Positions 12,043 to 23,800 of a stretch of 64,000 nucleotides of DNA are shown here, one piece after another. Below the pieces are notes generated by a model that was given only the letters and a program-made list of their open reading frames with translations, was not told the origin of the DNA and searched no databases. The position numbers were made by a program, and so were the translations under genes. Numbering within the stretch: the stretch's first letter is position 1; the number at the start of each line of letters is the position of its first letter. The stretch comes from Symbiodinium natans (taxonomy: Eukaryota; Sar; Dinophyceae; Suessiales; Symbiodiniaceae), in contig CAJNDS010002780.1 in NCBI GenBank assembly GCA_905221605.1, forward strand, positions 1 through 64,000, in the 5' to 3' direction.

Positions 12043-12325
12043 GTTAAGCGACCGAAAGCCCGGACTTGTTGAGGACCCTAAGCCCCAAATCCCAAGCCCG
12101 AAACCCTAAACCTTAAAGCGGCTTCACAAATTGAACGAACCAACCGGCTTCATTAGCCCGCGCGCCCTAAATCTTAAACCCGTTTTTGGTGGGGGGAGGT
12201 CGGACTCCAAAACCCCAACCCACCGAACCCCTCACCCGCACCCCAACCCCTAAACCCCAAACCCTAAAACCTAAACCCTAAACCCCCCCATCCCCCAAGC
12301 CCTGCCACGTCGCTGCCTCAGCGAG

Positions 12326-12362
12326 GCCCGGGCGGCCATCAAAGATTCCGCGACGTGCCGAG
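12326..12362 (+). CDS. candidate short exon (unidentified gene)
   Basis: AG|G acceptor (GCGAG|GCCC) and GC donor (CGAG|GCGGG). Reads Ala-Arg-Ala-Ala-Ile-Lys-Asp-Ser-Ala-Thr-Cys-Arg. Same island type as its neighbours. Confidence 0.3.
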
Positions 12363-12416
12363 GCGGGTCGATCCGCTAGCATTTACGGCTTTAGGGGTTT
12401 AATTAGGGGTTTTCTC

Positions 12417-12462
12417 ACTCTCTCTCTCTCTCTCTCACTCTCTCGCTCTCTCCCTCTCTGTC
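12417..12462 (+). repeat. (CT)n microsatellite
   Basis: CTCTCTCTCT run with a few CA and CG interruptions. Confidence 0.85.
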
Positions 12463-13006
12463 TCGCCCATAGAGTCCAAGGACGCGGCGCATGCAAGGCC
12501 AAGCCATAATTCGGGTGACGGATTTTGGGGGTTTAGGGTTTAGGGTTTAGGGTTTTAGGCTTTAGGGTTGAGGGTGAAAAGGTTTAGGGTTTAGGGTGTG
12601 AAGGTTGAATTAGGGGGTTTAGGCTTTACGGTTTTAGGCTTTAGGGTTGAGGGTGAAAAGGTTTAGGGTTTAGGATGTGAAGGCTTAGGGGGTTTAGGCT
12701 TTTCGGTTTTAGGCTTTAGGGTTGAGGGTGAAAAGGTTTAGGGTTTAGGGTTTAGGGTATGGGGTTTAGGGTTTAGGGTTTAGTGTGTAGGTTTACCGGG
12801 AACATGAGCTTTACAGGCTTCACTAAATTTTGTTAACCCCCCAAAACCCCCTTGCACCCTGAACACGCAAAACCAAAACCTTAAGTTTAGGAGTTGAAGG
12901 TTTATTGGGTCCAAGGTTGGTTTAGGGCTTCCCCAAACCCTAGACCCTAGACCTGACATCCCCATGCCCCTAAACACCCTATAGTAGAGGGGAGTAGTAA
13001 CCCTAA

Positions 13007-13262
13007 AACCCTAAAACCCTAAAACCCTAAAACCCTAAAACCCTAAAACCCTAAAACCCTAAAGCCCTAAAACCCTAAAACCCTAAAACCCCTAACCCTA
13101 AAACCCTAAAACCCTAAAACCCTAAAACCCTAAAACCCTAAAACCCTAAAACCCTAAAACCCTAAAACCCTAAAACCCTAAAACCCTAAAACCTAAACCC
13201 TAAACCCTAAACCCTAAACCCTAAACCCTAAACCCTAAACCCTATAAACCCTAAACCCTAAA
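13007..13262. repeat. octamer array (CCCTAAAA)n passing into (CCCTAAA)n
   Basis: About 23 units of the octamer CCCTAAAA (complement TTTTAGGG), with one CCCTAACC interruption, switch at about 13190 to the usual heptamer. The variant is internally homogeneous. Confidence 0.95.
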
Positions 13263-13312
13263 CCGAGGGGAGTAGCAGGGGAAACCCACGACTGAAGCCC
13301 CCCACTTCGCAG

Positions 13313-13361
13313 GACCCGTCGTCCGCGTCGCCGGGCAGGCTGCCGGAGCGGCTCATGGCAG
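13313..13361 (+). CDS. candidate short exon (unidentified gene)
   Basis: AG|G acceptor (TTCGCAG|GACC). Reads Asp-Pro-Ser-Ser-Ala-Ser-Pro-Gly-Arg-Leu-Pro-Glu-Arg-Leu-Met-Ala and can end at a GA donor (GGCAG|GAGC). Between two telomere-like arrays. Confidence 0.35.
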
Positions 13362-13368
13362 GAGCTTG

Positions 13369-13477
13369 GGGTTTAGGGTTTAGGGTTTAGGGTTTAGGGT
13401 TTAGGGTTTAGGGTTTAGGGTTTAGGGTTTAGGGTTTAGGGTTTAGGGTTTAGGGTTTAGGGTTTAGGGTTTAGGGT
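13369..13477 (+). repeat. (TTTAGGG)n array, about 15 near-perfect units
   Basis: Uninterrupted heptamer run directly downstream of a candidate exon. Confidence 0.95.
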
Positions 13478-13588
13478 TGAGGTTGAAAGCGGGTCCTTTG
13501 GGGACTTTAGGGTTTCGGGTTTACGGTTTGGTTTTCGAGTTTTCGGTTTTGGGTTTTACGACTTTGGGTTTTTGGGTTTAAGTCTCTT

Positions 13589-13698
13589 CCTTGGGGACTA
13601 AATGAACCCTAAAAGGGTTTATGGTTCATATACCTTAATAGGAATTATAGTACTCAGGGTATATGACCCCAATTTTAGGGTTCATTTCGTCCCTAAGG
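13589..13698. mobile_element. MITE-like element, family 2, copy 1 (110 bp)
   Basis: Begins CCTTGGGGACTAAATGAACC and ends GGTTCATTTCGTCCCTAAGG, inverted repeats of more than 40 bp. Flanking dinucleotide TT on both sides suggests a 2-bp target duplication. Confidence 0.85.
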
Positions 13699-14072
13699 TT
13701 GAGCTTCATCAACTTAGTGCGCAAGCGGGCTCCAGGGCATTAGGGTTTAAGGTCTAGGGCTTGTAGGGTTTTGGTTGTTTGGGCCCTGGGGGCAATTTTT
13801 AAGGTTTCGTTTGATTTGGGGGTTTTTGCGTTTTCGGGTCTAGGGCTCTGGGCTTGTGAGGCTGTAGGGCTTCAGGGTTACACGGAGTTTGAGGTGGGGG
13901 GGCTAAGTTCAAGGTTTAGGGCTTTCTGGTTCTGCGGGCCTTTACGCAATGGTTTCCTGGATTCAAGGATCATTACTCGCGGATCAAACCCTGACACTGG
14001 GTCTTATGAGGAAGATCTTGCCTTACATAAAGTCCTTCGCGGAGGGCTCATGGACACACGCAGCTGCCGAAC

Positions 14073-14252
14073 ATGGTGATCGAGCTGGAGCAGTCCAGAT
14101 GGCTCACACCAGAGGAAGTTGAGCAGTACGCGGAATACAAGGACTTCGACAGCTCCTGGGGATCAGTTGACATTCTGGGGTCTCCCTGCTCTGACATCAA
14201 GCAAAGGTTCTCGGCAAAGCATGCTCCGTCGGACTTTAACAAGGGAAACAGG
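14073..14252 (+). CDS. candidate exon (unidentified gene)
   Basis: Complex, non-repeat peptide starting Met-Val-Ile-Glu-Leu-Glu-Gln-Ser-Arg-Trp-Leu-Thr-Pro-Glu-Glu, with a donor-like AACAG|GTAGCC at its end. The first Met may be internal, because the frame is open about 40 bases upstream. No family recognised. The following bases (14254-14330) read Val-Ala-Thr-Tyr-Gln-Arg-Phe-Lys-Glu-Thr in a shifted frame. Confidence 0.4.
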
Positions 14253-14872
14253 TAGCCACGTACCAGCGCTTCAAGGAGACAATTCCGGCTCTGAAATCAT
14301 CCACCCGGAGAGGTGCTTCGGCCTACTAGCCTGATCCAGTGCCTGCAGACATAAAGTCCCATGTCTGCTTGAGCAAGGGGCAGATTTTGGGGCTTTTTAG
14401 AGTTCGGCTTTTGGAGCTTATCGTAGTAGGGTTTCGGTATCAGATTTGGTTTTTTGCAACCCTAAACCCTAAACCCTACCACCATACATGCCTTGGTTTT
14501 TTTGAGCACGCGTGCCAAACTTGAAGCCTTCCCGTGAGGCGAGTTGCAGGTTTTGGGTACACCCGAAAACCCCCTAAAGCCATGACCCCAGGGTTTGGGG
14601 TTTTGGGGCGAAACCCTATTATGAAAGACAAAAACAAAGCAAAACAAAACACAACAAACAAAAACCCAAAAACCGAAAGCCACAAACCCTAAGGCCCTAA
14701 GGCCCCAAACTTTACTCTCGGGCGTTGGCCATCCTTGCTGGCAGGACAAAACCTTAAGCCCCAAACCCTTACTCCCTAAACCCTAAAACCCTACTGTAAA
14801 CCCTTAATCCCTAAACCCTAAACCCTACTGTAAACCCTGAAACCCTAAACCCCGAAGCCTAAACCCTTGCAG

Positions 14873-14936
14873 GACCCCTCTCCAAGCCCGAGAACTTCCA
14901 AGATAGCTTCCTGGCGCCTACGCTGCTTAATCTGAG
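14873..14936 (+). CDS. candidate short exon (unidentified gene)
   Basis: AG|G acceptor (CTTGCAG|GACC). Reads Pro-Leu-Ser-Lys-Pro-Glu-Asn-Phe-Gln-Asp-Ser-Phe-Leu-Ala-Pro-Thr-Leu-Leu to a GT donor near 14936. Telomere-like words on both sides. Confidence 0.4.
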
Positions 14937-15339
14937 GGTCTGGGGTTTAGGGCTTGAGGTTTCGGGTTTTGAGTTTGGGGTTTATGGTGTAGGGTTTGGG
15001 TTTCGGGTGTAGGGTTTAGGTCCCTGTCTAGAAGATTTCCTGTTGCCCCAAACCCGCAACCTTACACCCTAGATCCATCAGAATGAGTCTTGCAAGGATG
15101 CAGCATAGCCATAAGGAGCCCAACAGGGATCCTACCCTTGAACCCAACTAAACCCTAACCCCAAGCCCTGAAGTTCAGCCTGAACCCTGAACCCCAAGCC
15201 CCAAACCCTCACCAAACCCTAAACCCCAAACCCTAAACCCTAAACCCCAAACCCTAAACACTAAACCCTAAACCCTAAACCCTAAACCCTAAACCCCAGC
15301 CCTAAACCCTAAACCCCAAACCCGAAACCCTTCCAAGTC

Positions 15340-15408
15340 CCCCCCCAAGATGGGCTTCGTCAAAGCTGCTGGAGACCGATGGCAGCCGGCGGATCCTCGG
15401 CCTTTCCG
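15340..15408 (+). CDS. candidate short exon (unidentified gene)
   Basis: High-GC island reading Met-Gly-Phe-Val-Lys-Ala-Ala-Gly-Asp-Arg-Trp-Gln-Pro-Ala-Asp-Pro-Arg. Splice borders are not clear. Confidence 0.25.
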
Positions 15409-15509
15409 AGTCTTGAGGGTTTAGGGCTTAGGGTTAGGATGTAGGATTTAGGGTTTAGGGTTTGGGGTTTGGGGTTTAGGGTTTGGGGTTAAGGGTTCCG
15501 GGTTTAGGG

Positions 15510-15990
15510 TTTAGGGCTTAGGGTTTATGCGAGAGATCATTGGGGACCCATCCAGAAGCGATCAGCACTTGTGGTTGGCTTAGAAGCAGTGGTCGTTGTC
15601 TGTGCACCGACCTATACTCAGCCCACTCATGTTCAACATTACGAATTGCCAGGGCACCCACAATTGAAATCGGACGATTGAGAGGGAGGCGTTCGCATGA
15701 ACGTAGCAATAAGACACCCCAGACTGCAACCCCAGGAGCTTCCTAAGGACAAACCCATTGCAGGTATTTACAGGTCTCCACTTGAGAGTGAAGCAAAAGA
15801 TCTAGAAGACAGTGTCCACAAAGACTGCCTCTGAACTGATTCCCAGGGCACCTGCAGTGAACGAAAAATTCCAACGACAATATTTCTGAATATCACAGTT
15901 TGTTCTCCAACTGCTCCCATTCAAACTCATGCGACCAGACAGCGGTGTTGTCCTTGGCCTGAAGAAAGTGAGGCCTGTGCTTTGAGGGGA
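15510..15990. other. 480-bp non-repetitive island, coding strand undecided
   Basis: Low in telomere words. The minus strand has an open frame across 15518-15760 (includes Ile-Ser-Ile-Val-Gly-Ala-Leu-Ala-Ile-Arg-Asn-Val-Glu-His-Glu-Trp). Near 15960-15900 on the minus strand an exon-like stretch starts after TTCTTCAG (Ala-Lys-Asp-Asn-Thr-Ala-Val-Trp-Ser-His-Glu-Phe-Glu-Trp-Glu-Gln). The + strand has a weaker overlapping frame. Possibly a minus-strand gene fragment. Confidence 0.3.
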
Positions 15991-16176
15991 TCTTCGTGAT
16001 AGGGTTCAGGGTTTAGGGTCGTGAGTGCCACTACCTCGCAGGCCCAAGAAGCCCAAATCCTAAACCCTGACCTTAGGCCTTCCTAGACCCAGGAACCCTA
16101 AACCCGCAACCCACAACCCACAACCCACAACCCACAACCCACAACCCACAACCCGAAGCCGCCTTCTTAGACACAG

Positions 16177-16200
16177 GACGACGACACAGAGGAAGTCCAG
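16177..16200 (+). CDS. candidate micro-exon (unidentified gene)
   Basis: AG|G acceptor (ACACAG|GACG) and GC donor (GTCCAG|GCGC). Reads Asp-Asp-Asp-Thr-Glu-Glu-Val-Gln. Preceded by a CCCACAA tandem repeat (about 16108-16152). Confidence 0.25.
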
Positions 16201-16342
16201 GCGCGCGCAGGGCCGACACAAACCCTGAACCCCAAGCCATGGGTTTAGGGTTTCTAGGATGTAGGGTTTAGGGTTTAGGGTTTAGGGTTTAGGGTTTAGG
16301 GTTTAGGGGTATAGAGAGTTTGGGGTCGTTTACTGGGAGGTT

Positions 16343-16451
16343 CATGGTACTTATTAACCAATGATAACTGTACTAATGACCCTCTGAGAAGCCCCCCTAA
16401 GTGCCCAAATATGGTTACAATTACAGTTATAGTTGGTTCATGAGTACCATG
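16343..16451. mobile_element. MITE-like element with CATGGTACTTATTAACCA ends
   Basis: The left arm CATGGTACTTATTAACCAAT pairs with the right arm ending GGTTCATGAGTACCATG. The pair extends to about 38 bp including GATAACTGTA/TACAGTTATA. Single copy here. Confidence 0.65.
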
Positions 16452-18392
16452 TGATTAGGGTTCAGGTGGTTAGGGCTTTGGGTTTTTGGGGTACATGTAG
16501 GGTTCAGGAGTTGTGGGGTTGGGGATTCAGGGCTTGGGGTACATTTAGGGTTTAGGGTCCTGGGCGAAGGGTTACGGAGCGCGAAATGCCGAACCTCTCA
16601 CTGGCACCGGAATCAGAAGCTTCATCCGGCACGCCCATGGGGAGGACTTAGGTGTCCTGGTGGCGGACTGTATAAGGAAATCGCAACTGGCAAGGTGTGC
16701 TGCAGATTGCGCAAGGAGAGCGTTGCGGGCCCAAAGGCCAAGACATTCTGATTTGCGGCCCCAGCTGTGTGAACTTGAGCTAGCTACATTGCTACATCCC
16801 GACTCCGCCACGTTCGCTGGAAGCTTTTTAAGTCCTAAACCCGAAAAGCCTTGAAAACCCTGAACAACCCGAAAACCTTAAACACCCGAAGCCCTAAGCC
16901 CTATAAACCCTGCCCTGCATGTGGTGTTGTATATGGTCGACGGTTGACCTTAACACCTTCTTGTAGGTCGTGAACGTAAAGCCCTTACTTAGCGATAGCT
17001 GGGTTACTAAGTACCCTGAACCTCCCAAGTAGGTGACCAAGAAAGAGGTCCGGCCGCAGGGGGTGGAGGAGGAGGCTGCACACCTCCAGCCACGGCGGTC
17101 CTCCTTAATTAAACCTGTCCTAAGGGTAAGCCCCAAACCAAGCCCTCAACCCTGCAATTAAGAATCAAAAACCAACTTGTAGGTTACCTAAAAACCCTGT
17201 AGGGGTGTTGGAACAAGAGCCCTGCAAAAAAGAGCAGGCTTTGGGTTCTTAAGGCTTAAGGTAGTTCTGAGGCAGTCCCTAGACCCTCTACCCGCAGTAC
17301 CCATTCGCGCGGGAAGGCCCCCTCCCAGGCAGCGAAACCATTGGCCGAGTCCCGATTAGAAACGCGAATTCATTCCTAAACCCTAAACCCTAAACCCTAA
17401 ACCCTAAACCCTAAACCCCTGCTGCCATGGACCCCATAGCCAGAACATCTGCACCCCAGGTTCCAGGCCTTGCTACCCCCCCCCCCCCCGAACCCAGCAG
17501 AGCCTCGACTCAACTCAGCAGGTCCTGGGAGACTCCTAGGGTTTAGGGTTTAGGGTTTAGGGTTTAGGGTTTAGGGTTTAGGGTTTAGGGTTTAGGGTTT
17601 AGGGCCCTCAAACCCCAAAACTTTAAACCCTACCCGTCAAAACCCCTAAGAGGCTACATAAACCCCTAAACCCTACACCCCCAAGCCCCAAAGCCCTTAA
17701 GCCCGTAAGACCCTAAGCTCTATAATTTCTTGAGAGAGGCCTCAACGCGTGAGGCCTTGGTCGCAGCCGTGCCAGGGTAGCAGCCGGTTCAGGGTCTAGG
17801 ATTCGGAGGGTTTGAGGGCCTAGGGGTTGTGGGGGTTTAGTGACAGGCGGAATAGGGGTTTAGCGGGTTTAGGGTATAGTTAAGGGCTCGGGCTTCAGGG
17901 ATCAGGGTTTATTGTTGGGCGTTTCGGCTTTGCAGAGCCTAAGCCTCCTTCGGTTTAGCTATAAGCCCCCCTAAGTGGTAGAACCGTACAAAGCCTCATT
18001 TTGCTAGCGGAGACCCCGAGTTGGCTCCTGAACCCTAGGCCCCAAACCCAAAACGTAAGCCCTAAACCCTACAGACCCTAATCCTAAACTCCATATATGT
18101 AGAGAGTAATATATATATATATATATATATAGTAATATATAGTAATATACAGTAATATATAGTAATATACAGTAATATATAGTAATATATAGTAATATAT
18201 AGTAATATATAGTAATATATAGTAATATATAGTAATATGTAGTACAAGCTCCTTACAAGCCCTAAACCCTGGAACGCCTGAAGCCATGTTCAGGGCTCAG
18301 GGCTTTTTGAGGGTTGGCTTAAGAGCCTCAAAACGCAAAACCCCCTAAACCCGAAACCCTAAGCTGACACCCTTTAAGTTCTAAACCCTAAA
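16452..18392. other. telomere-like DNA with small unclear islands
   Basis: Arrays at 17380-17417 (CCCTAAA) and 17539-17603 (TTTAGGG). High-GC islands at 16560-16835 and 16900-17130 have short frames on both strands, but no splice-consistent exon that I would call. Confidence 0.5.
18098..18243. repeat. (AGTAATATAT)n microsatellite
   Basis: A TA dinucleotide run followed by about ten copies of the decamer AGTAATATAT with AGTAATATAC variants. It produces Tyr/Ile-rich minus-strand frames that are not genes. Confidence 0.9.
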
Positions 18393-18590
18393 CTTGGGAT
18401 GTTCCCCCTTTAGACTAGCCCTAAACGCTACTATCATCCCTATCTTGGGAGCCCAGTGGTACCCTTTTCCCTGTTTTCGGTTCAAGGTACCCTTATAAAG
18501 TGGCCAGCCCCAAAAAGGGTACCCTCATTAGAATATGTGGTTACTGTGCTACCAAGCCATTAAGGACTGCTAGTCTAAGGGGGAACATCC
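18393..18590. mobile_element. MITE-like element, family 1, with a family-4 element nested inside
   Basis: Outer ends CTTGGGATGTTCCCCC and GGGGGAACATCC pair, with subterminal TAAGGACTGCTAGTCTAA. The interior 18444-18556 is a second inverted-repeat element whose ends CTTGGGAGCCCAGTGG and CTTGGTAGCACAGTAA (complement) resemble the element at 24395. Confidence 0.75.
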
Positions 18591-19260
18591 AACCCTAAGC
18601 CTTAAAACCCAAGCCTGACCCCGCTCCTTTTTGCAAGATCGGCAAGGTAGGATGATCAAGGTAGGATTTTTAGGTCCCTGAACCCGAAACCCTACACCGC
18701 ACGGCCGAAACCCTAAACCCGAAACCCTAAACCCTAGCCCTAAACCCTAAACCCCAAACCCTAAACCCTAAACTCTAGCCCTAAACCCTCAACCCGAAAA
18801 TTCAGGTGCGGAACTTTACCGGCCGGGGTGCTCAGGCCCCGAGATTGGCTCTAAGGTGTTCTTTCTAAACCCTAAACCCTAAACCCTAAACCCTAAACCC
18901 TAAACCCTAAACCCTAAACCCTACTACAACCCTAAAAGCCTAAATACAAGGGAACTACCCCACATCCCTGGCCCTGCATCGTACGTCCCTTTGCGCGCTA
19001 AAGCTTAAGGACTTTGTAGGTTTTAGGGGCAGTGGGTTTGGGGTTTTCTTCTAAACCCCAAACCCTGAACCCGAATCCCTAAACTCTGTTCGGGCTTTTA
19101 GTTTACGCTTGTTCAGAGGTTGGGCCCTAAACCCTAAACCCTAAACCCTAAACCCTAAACCCTAAACCCTAAACCCTAAACTCTTTTCGGGTTCAGGGCT
19201 TCGGAATCGGGGATCTCGCTCGCAAGAGGTCTCCATGCTTCCGTGTCTTGCAGTGCACAG

Positions 19261-19293
19261 GTGCTCCGTGACCTTCGGGGCTTAGAAGCCAGG
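19261..19293 (+). CDS. candidate micro-exon (unidentified gene)
   Basis: AG|G acceptor (GCACAG|GTGC). Reads Val-Leu-Arg-Asp-Leu-Arg-Gly-Leu-Glu-Ala-Arg. Confidence 0.25.
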
Positions 19294-19430
19294 AGTAACG
19301 GTTCAGGGTTTAGGGTTTACGTTTTAGGGTTTAGTAAGGGTTTAGGATTTTAGGGTTCAGGGTTTAGGGTTTTGGATTTAGGGTTTAGGGCTTGGGGCGT
19401 AGGGTTTCGGGGGATATCGTCTTGAGCCAG

Positions 19431-19530
19431 GAGAAGCAGATCTGGGATGACTACGTCCAGAGCGAGCTGGGAACGATCATAGGCGCCATTGCCAAGACGC
19501 ACCTTTCCGGAACTTGTTCTGGTCTACCCT
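19431..19530 (+). CDS. candidate exon (unidentified gene)
   Basis: AG|G acceptor (GAGCCAG|GAGA). Reads Glu-Lys-Gln-Ile-Trp-Asp-Asp-Tyr-Val-Gln-Ser-Glu-Leu-Gly-Thr-Ile-Ile-Gly-Ala-Ile and on to a stop at 19530-19532, so the true end is probably a donor shortly upstream. Family not recognised. Confidence 0.4.
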
Positions 19531-20259
19531 GAACTCTAAACCCTCATGTCAAAAGCAAACTCAGAAACAACTACCCCTGACCCTACTAGCACGCCATGCC
19601 GACGTGCCCCCAGCATCAGAAATTGATGGTTTTGGGGGTTTTCCATTGGGGTTTATGTAGGATGTTTGGGATGTAAGCACCCCCAAGCTAAACCCCAAAC
19701 TGATTTACCTCTACTGAGAACCCAAAAACTCATTTTCGGCAGCATGCAAGGGTCTTCATGGCCATAACCTGCAACAAAGTAGAGGGTGGCGGGTTCTGAC
19801 CTAAGTCCTGAACATGTTATTGTATTCTCCTCACATGGATCTTATTTGCCCTAAACCCTAAACTCTAAACCCTAAACCCTAAAACCTGGAGAGCCGAGCC
19901 TGCTTGAGGTGTCAGCCAAGAGGCTTTTGGGTTTCGGGTTGGCGCAGTTCGGGTTGGCCCCGAAACCCAAATTTAGGGTAGTTTTGGATTTAGGGCTTAG
20001 GGTTTAGGGGTTAGGGTTTAGGGCTTAGGGTTTAGGGTTTAGGGTTTTAGGGAAACCCCTGAAAGCCCCCACGCTCCGAAACGCTCCCCCTAAACTCCGA
20101 AAACCCCTAATTAAACCCTGATCCCTACAACCCTAAAAGGTTTAACAACCAAAAACCGAAACCCTAAACCCTAAAACCCTACTACCCGAAGAAAGGCCCC
20201 AAAGCCAGGGGACCCCTTAAACCTAAAACCTAACCCTAAACCCTAAACCCGAGAGCCAG

Positions 20260-20339
20260 GGGACCCCTATGCCTTCGATCTCCGCATCAAGATCCTGGAC
20301 AACCACGCGCGGCGGGCGCTGCGCCGCGCAGCGCGGCAA
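20260..20339 (+). CDS. candidate exon (unidentified gene)
   Basis: AG|G acceptor (GCCAG|GGGA) and GT donor (CGGCAA|GTGATG). Reads Asp-Pro-Tyr-Ala-Phe-Asp-Leu-Arg-Ile-Lys-Ile-Leu-Asp-Asn-His-Ala-Arg-Arg-Ala-Leu, then a basic helix. About 70 percent GC. Family not recognised. Confidence 0.4.
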
Positions 20340-20862
20340 GTGATGATGGCTTCTCGGCGTTTAGGGTTTAGGGTGATGATGGCCCTTTGGGCCCTCGAAC
20401 GCCCCCGAAGCCATGGGGAAGTTTTGGGTTTAGGGTTTATGGTTTAGGATTTAGGGTTTAGGGTACCACCACTTTTTGTTGTGGGGTTAGGGTTTCGGGC
20501 TTCAACCCGAAGTCCTGAGCAGAGACCCGAAGTCGCTAGCCCGGAAGCTTGAAGCGCGGTTTAGGGTTCAGGGTTCAGGTGGGTTTTGGGTTTGGGTGTT
20601 CTGGCTAGGTGACCCTCAACCCTGTAAGGAAACGGTAGGGCTTACTACTGTAGGGCCCTAAGCCCTAAGCCCTCTACCCGAAACCCTTTACTAATTAAGC
20701 CCAAAGCAGGAGCTTCTCTCAGCTGAGTTTTGAGTTTGGGGTTTAGGGTTTGGGTTTGGGTTCATAGGATTCCTGCTATGTTACTTCGGGCCTCTCCGGG
20801 TAGCTCTTTGACGCCCGCATCTCGCAGCCATTCAGCGGCCCGGACTTTGCCCAGTTGCAGAG

Positions 20863-23800
20863 ATGGCGTCGGCGGTGGCGCCTGATGCGACTCGGCTGTC
20901 GTTTGGCGAAGCCTCCCCCAGACTCTGAACCCTGAGCCTGAAGTTTTCAACCCTAGCCTTTGGCCTCGGTCTTCCTGGTACTGGAGCCACTCGGGATGGA
21001 ATGTCAGGACGCAAGGGTTTTGAGGGTTTAGGATGCGGGCCCTTGAACGCTGCACCCAAAAGCCCGAAACCCCTAAATCCCCAACCCCAGGAACCAGAAC
21101 AGAATCCTCCTAAGCCCAGAAGACCCCAAAGACCTGGACCTCAAGCCTGCCAAGCCCAACCCTCAGACCCTACACCCGAAACCCGTAAGCCGTCAAGGCC
21201 TATATCAGCCTGAACCTAAACCCTAGACCCCAAGCCCTAGAGCCCGAAAATGCCCGGCCGGAAAGCCCAAGCCCTGAGGTGACGGTGCTCTCGGTCAAGC
21301 TGGCCAAACCACAACGAGAGCGCCTGCGCAAACAACGGCAGGCCTGATCCGGGTTGGGTTTTATTTGCAGGGCATTTAAGGTCCCCCAAGCCCTACACCC
21401 CGAAACACTAGGCGCTAAGTAGCGGGCTTTAGGTTTTGGGTTTTGCGGTGTTTTTTTTGTTTTTTTTTTTTTTTTTGGGGGGGGGGGGGGGGGGTTCAGG
21501 TTTGTAGGGGCTTGGGAGGTTTAGGGCCCTTAGGGTTCAGGGTTTTGGGTTGTGGGTTTAGGGTTAATCAGTGTTTTTTGAGGCTTGGGCTTGCAGTGGC
21601 TTGGAGTCTCAGAGTTTAGGTTGAGCTTGACAACAAGTTGGGCTGAACTGTGACTTGCAGAGCGAATCCCAAACTCGAAAACTTGGGAGCAGTCCCTAAT
21701 TGGGATGAGAATAAGGGGTACTATTAATCCCTATTAAGGCCTGTTAGTATAAGGGGTAACATCCCAAACCCTAAAACCCCCAATTCCTAAACTCCTAGAC
21801 CCTAAACCTCAACCAAGGCTGAGATGGCATTTGGACATCTAAAGAAAGCTAGTATGTCCATACTTAGAGCCCTGGTGTACCAAACGGTGTGGAATCCTCA
21901 CCCTAAACCCTAAACCCTAAACCCTAAACCCGAAAAGTGCGAGCGCTGGCTCTCGGAGTCAGGTTTGATGCTGAGTCCTTCACATCTCGGAACTTCTCAC
22001 CTACTAGACCCGATAGCCTTGCAAGCCCTAGACCCTAAGACCTACTTGGAGGTTCATGGGTACGTATAAGTAGGGTTACGTGTCTACCCTGACTAAGGTT
22101 GTCACCATACTTACGCTACATACATCCCTACTTATACGTACCCATGAACCTCCAAGTAAACCCTTAGGGTAGGGCTTAACCCTAAATCCTGAGCCTTCCT
22201 CGGGCCATTCGGGAGTCGGCTTTTGTTCTTTGGTGAACTCCCCCTCGGGTGCTGGCCTCTGTCCCTGAGTGCAAGTTTGGGTGAAGGGTGCAAGCGTACA
22301 CCCTAAACCCTAAACCCAAAACCCTAAACCCTAAACCCTAAATGACTCCAAAGGTGATACATGGTTGCCGGTCCTCTTTGAGGTTATGAGGGGGGGTGGG
22401 GGGGGGCACCTTGTGCCCTGGTTTAGGGACTTTGCGGGTTTAGGGTTTAGGGTTTAGGGTTTCGGGGCAGGTTGACAATGTCTCCCCGCTTGTGAGTGGC
22501 TACATCAAGAAAGAGAAGGCCATGCAACCGCCACAGCATCTGGGATTAGGGTCTAGTACTTGGGCTCGGGGAACCCGAAATCCCAAGCCACAAAACCCAA
22601 ACCCTAAAGTCCAAACCCTGAAGCTCTCATCCCTAAACCCACAGATGTCCCATCCCCACCGCAACCCAGATGCATGTCCTGGTAAGACTCCTTCATTGGG
22701 CCCAAAGCCCCATATAACCCATTTGGGGTTTGGGGTTGAGGGTTTAGGGCCTTTCGAAATTAAATTGAATTTGTACTTGCATAGGGGCCCCCAAATCCAC
22801 CCAGAGAAAGCCAGGTGCCCCATGTGGCCCTCAAAGGCAAGTATACCTACTTCCTTAACACCCCATTCAGCAGAGCAAGAGCAGGTGCAGGGTCTGGGGG
22901 TCGGATGGTGTAGAGTTCCCCTAAACCCTACCCGAAACCCTCAACTCTGAACATTAAACCTAAACCCCAAACCCGAAGCCCAAGCCCTAAACCCTATATC
23001 TCTATACACCCTAAACCCATAGAGGCTTCCAAACCCCATGGTGTGGAGTTCCCCTGAACTCTGAACCCTCAACCCTCAACTCTGATCCTTAAGCCTGAAC
23101 CCTAAACCCTAAACCCCAAACCCCAAACCCCAAACCCTAAACCCTAAACCCTAAACCCTAAACCCTAAACCCTAAACCCTAAACCCTAAACCCTAAACCC
23201 TAACCCCCCCTCCCCCCCCATATGCCCTAAACCCATGATAGCTCCCGCACCCCGGCACCTGCCCTGCAGCAGACGACACAGGATGTCACTGGCACCGGCA
23301 CAAAGCAAGAAGTCAAGCAGGAGCTGCGAGTTTAGGCTTTGGGGTCCGTAAACTCGATAAACCCTAAACCCTAAGCCAGGGGCTCCCTAAACCCTATTAC
23401 CCAAAAAATCCAAACCCTAAGCCCTAAACCCTAAACCCTACGCCCTGAACCCTAGCCCTAAACCCTAAACCAGGGATTCGTTGTTCGAGTTCCGGCTTTT
23501 GACTCGCTGCCCTGGCTCTGCGTCGTAATCTGTGGCCTCGTAGCCTCATGGCGCCCCTGTGCCCGACTGGGCATAGCGGGGCGCAAGCCTTCAGCGCGCA
23601 AGAGTTTAACTAGGATTTAGGGTTTCGGGTTTAGGGTCTAGACGGGTTCATGGCTTAGGGCATTCCTTGGGGACTAAATAAACCCTAAAAGGGTTTATGG
23701 TTCACATACCTTAATGGGAATTATAGCACTCAGGGTATATGACCCCAATTTTAGGGTTCATTTCGTCCCTAAGGTTGGGTTTGTGGCAATTCGGGTTTAG

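Noticed and set aside
18062-18287. Tyr/Ile/Leu-rich membrane-like minus-strand frames
   Set aside because: Translations of the AGTAATATAT microsatellite.
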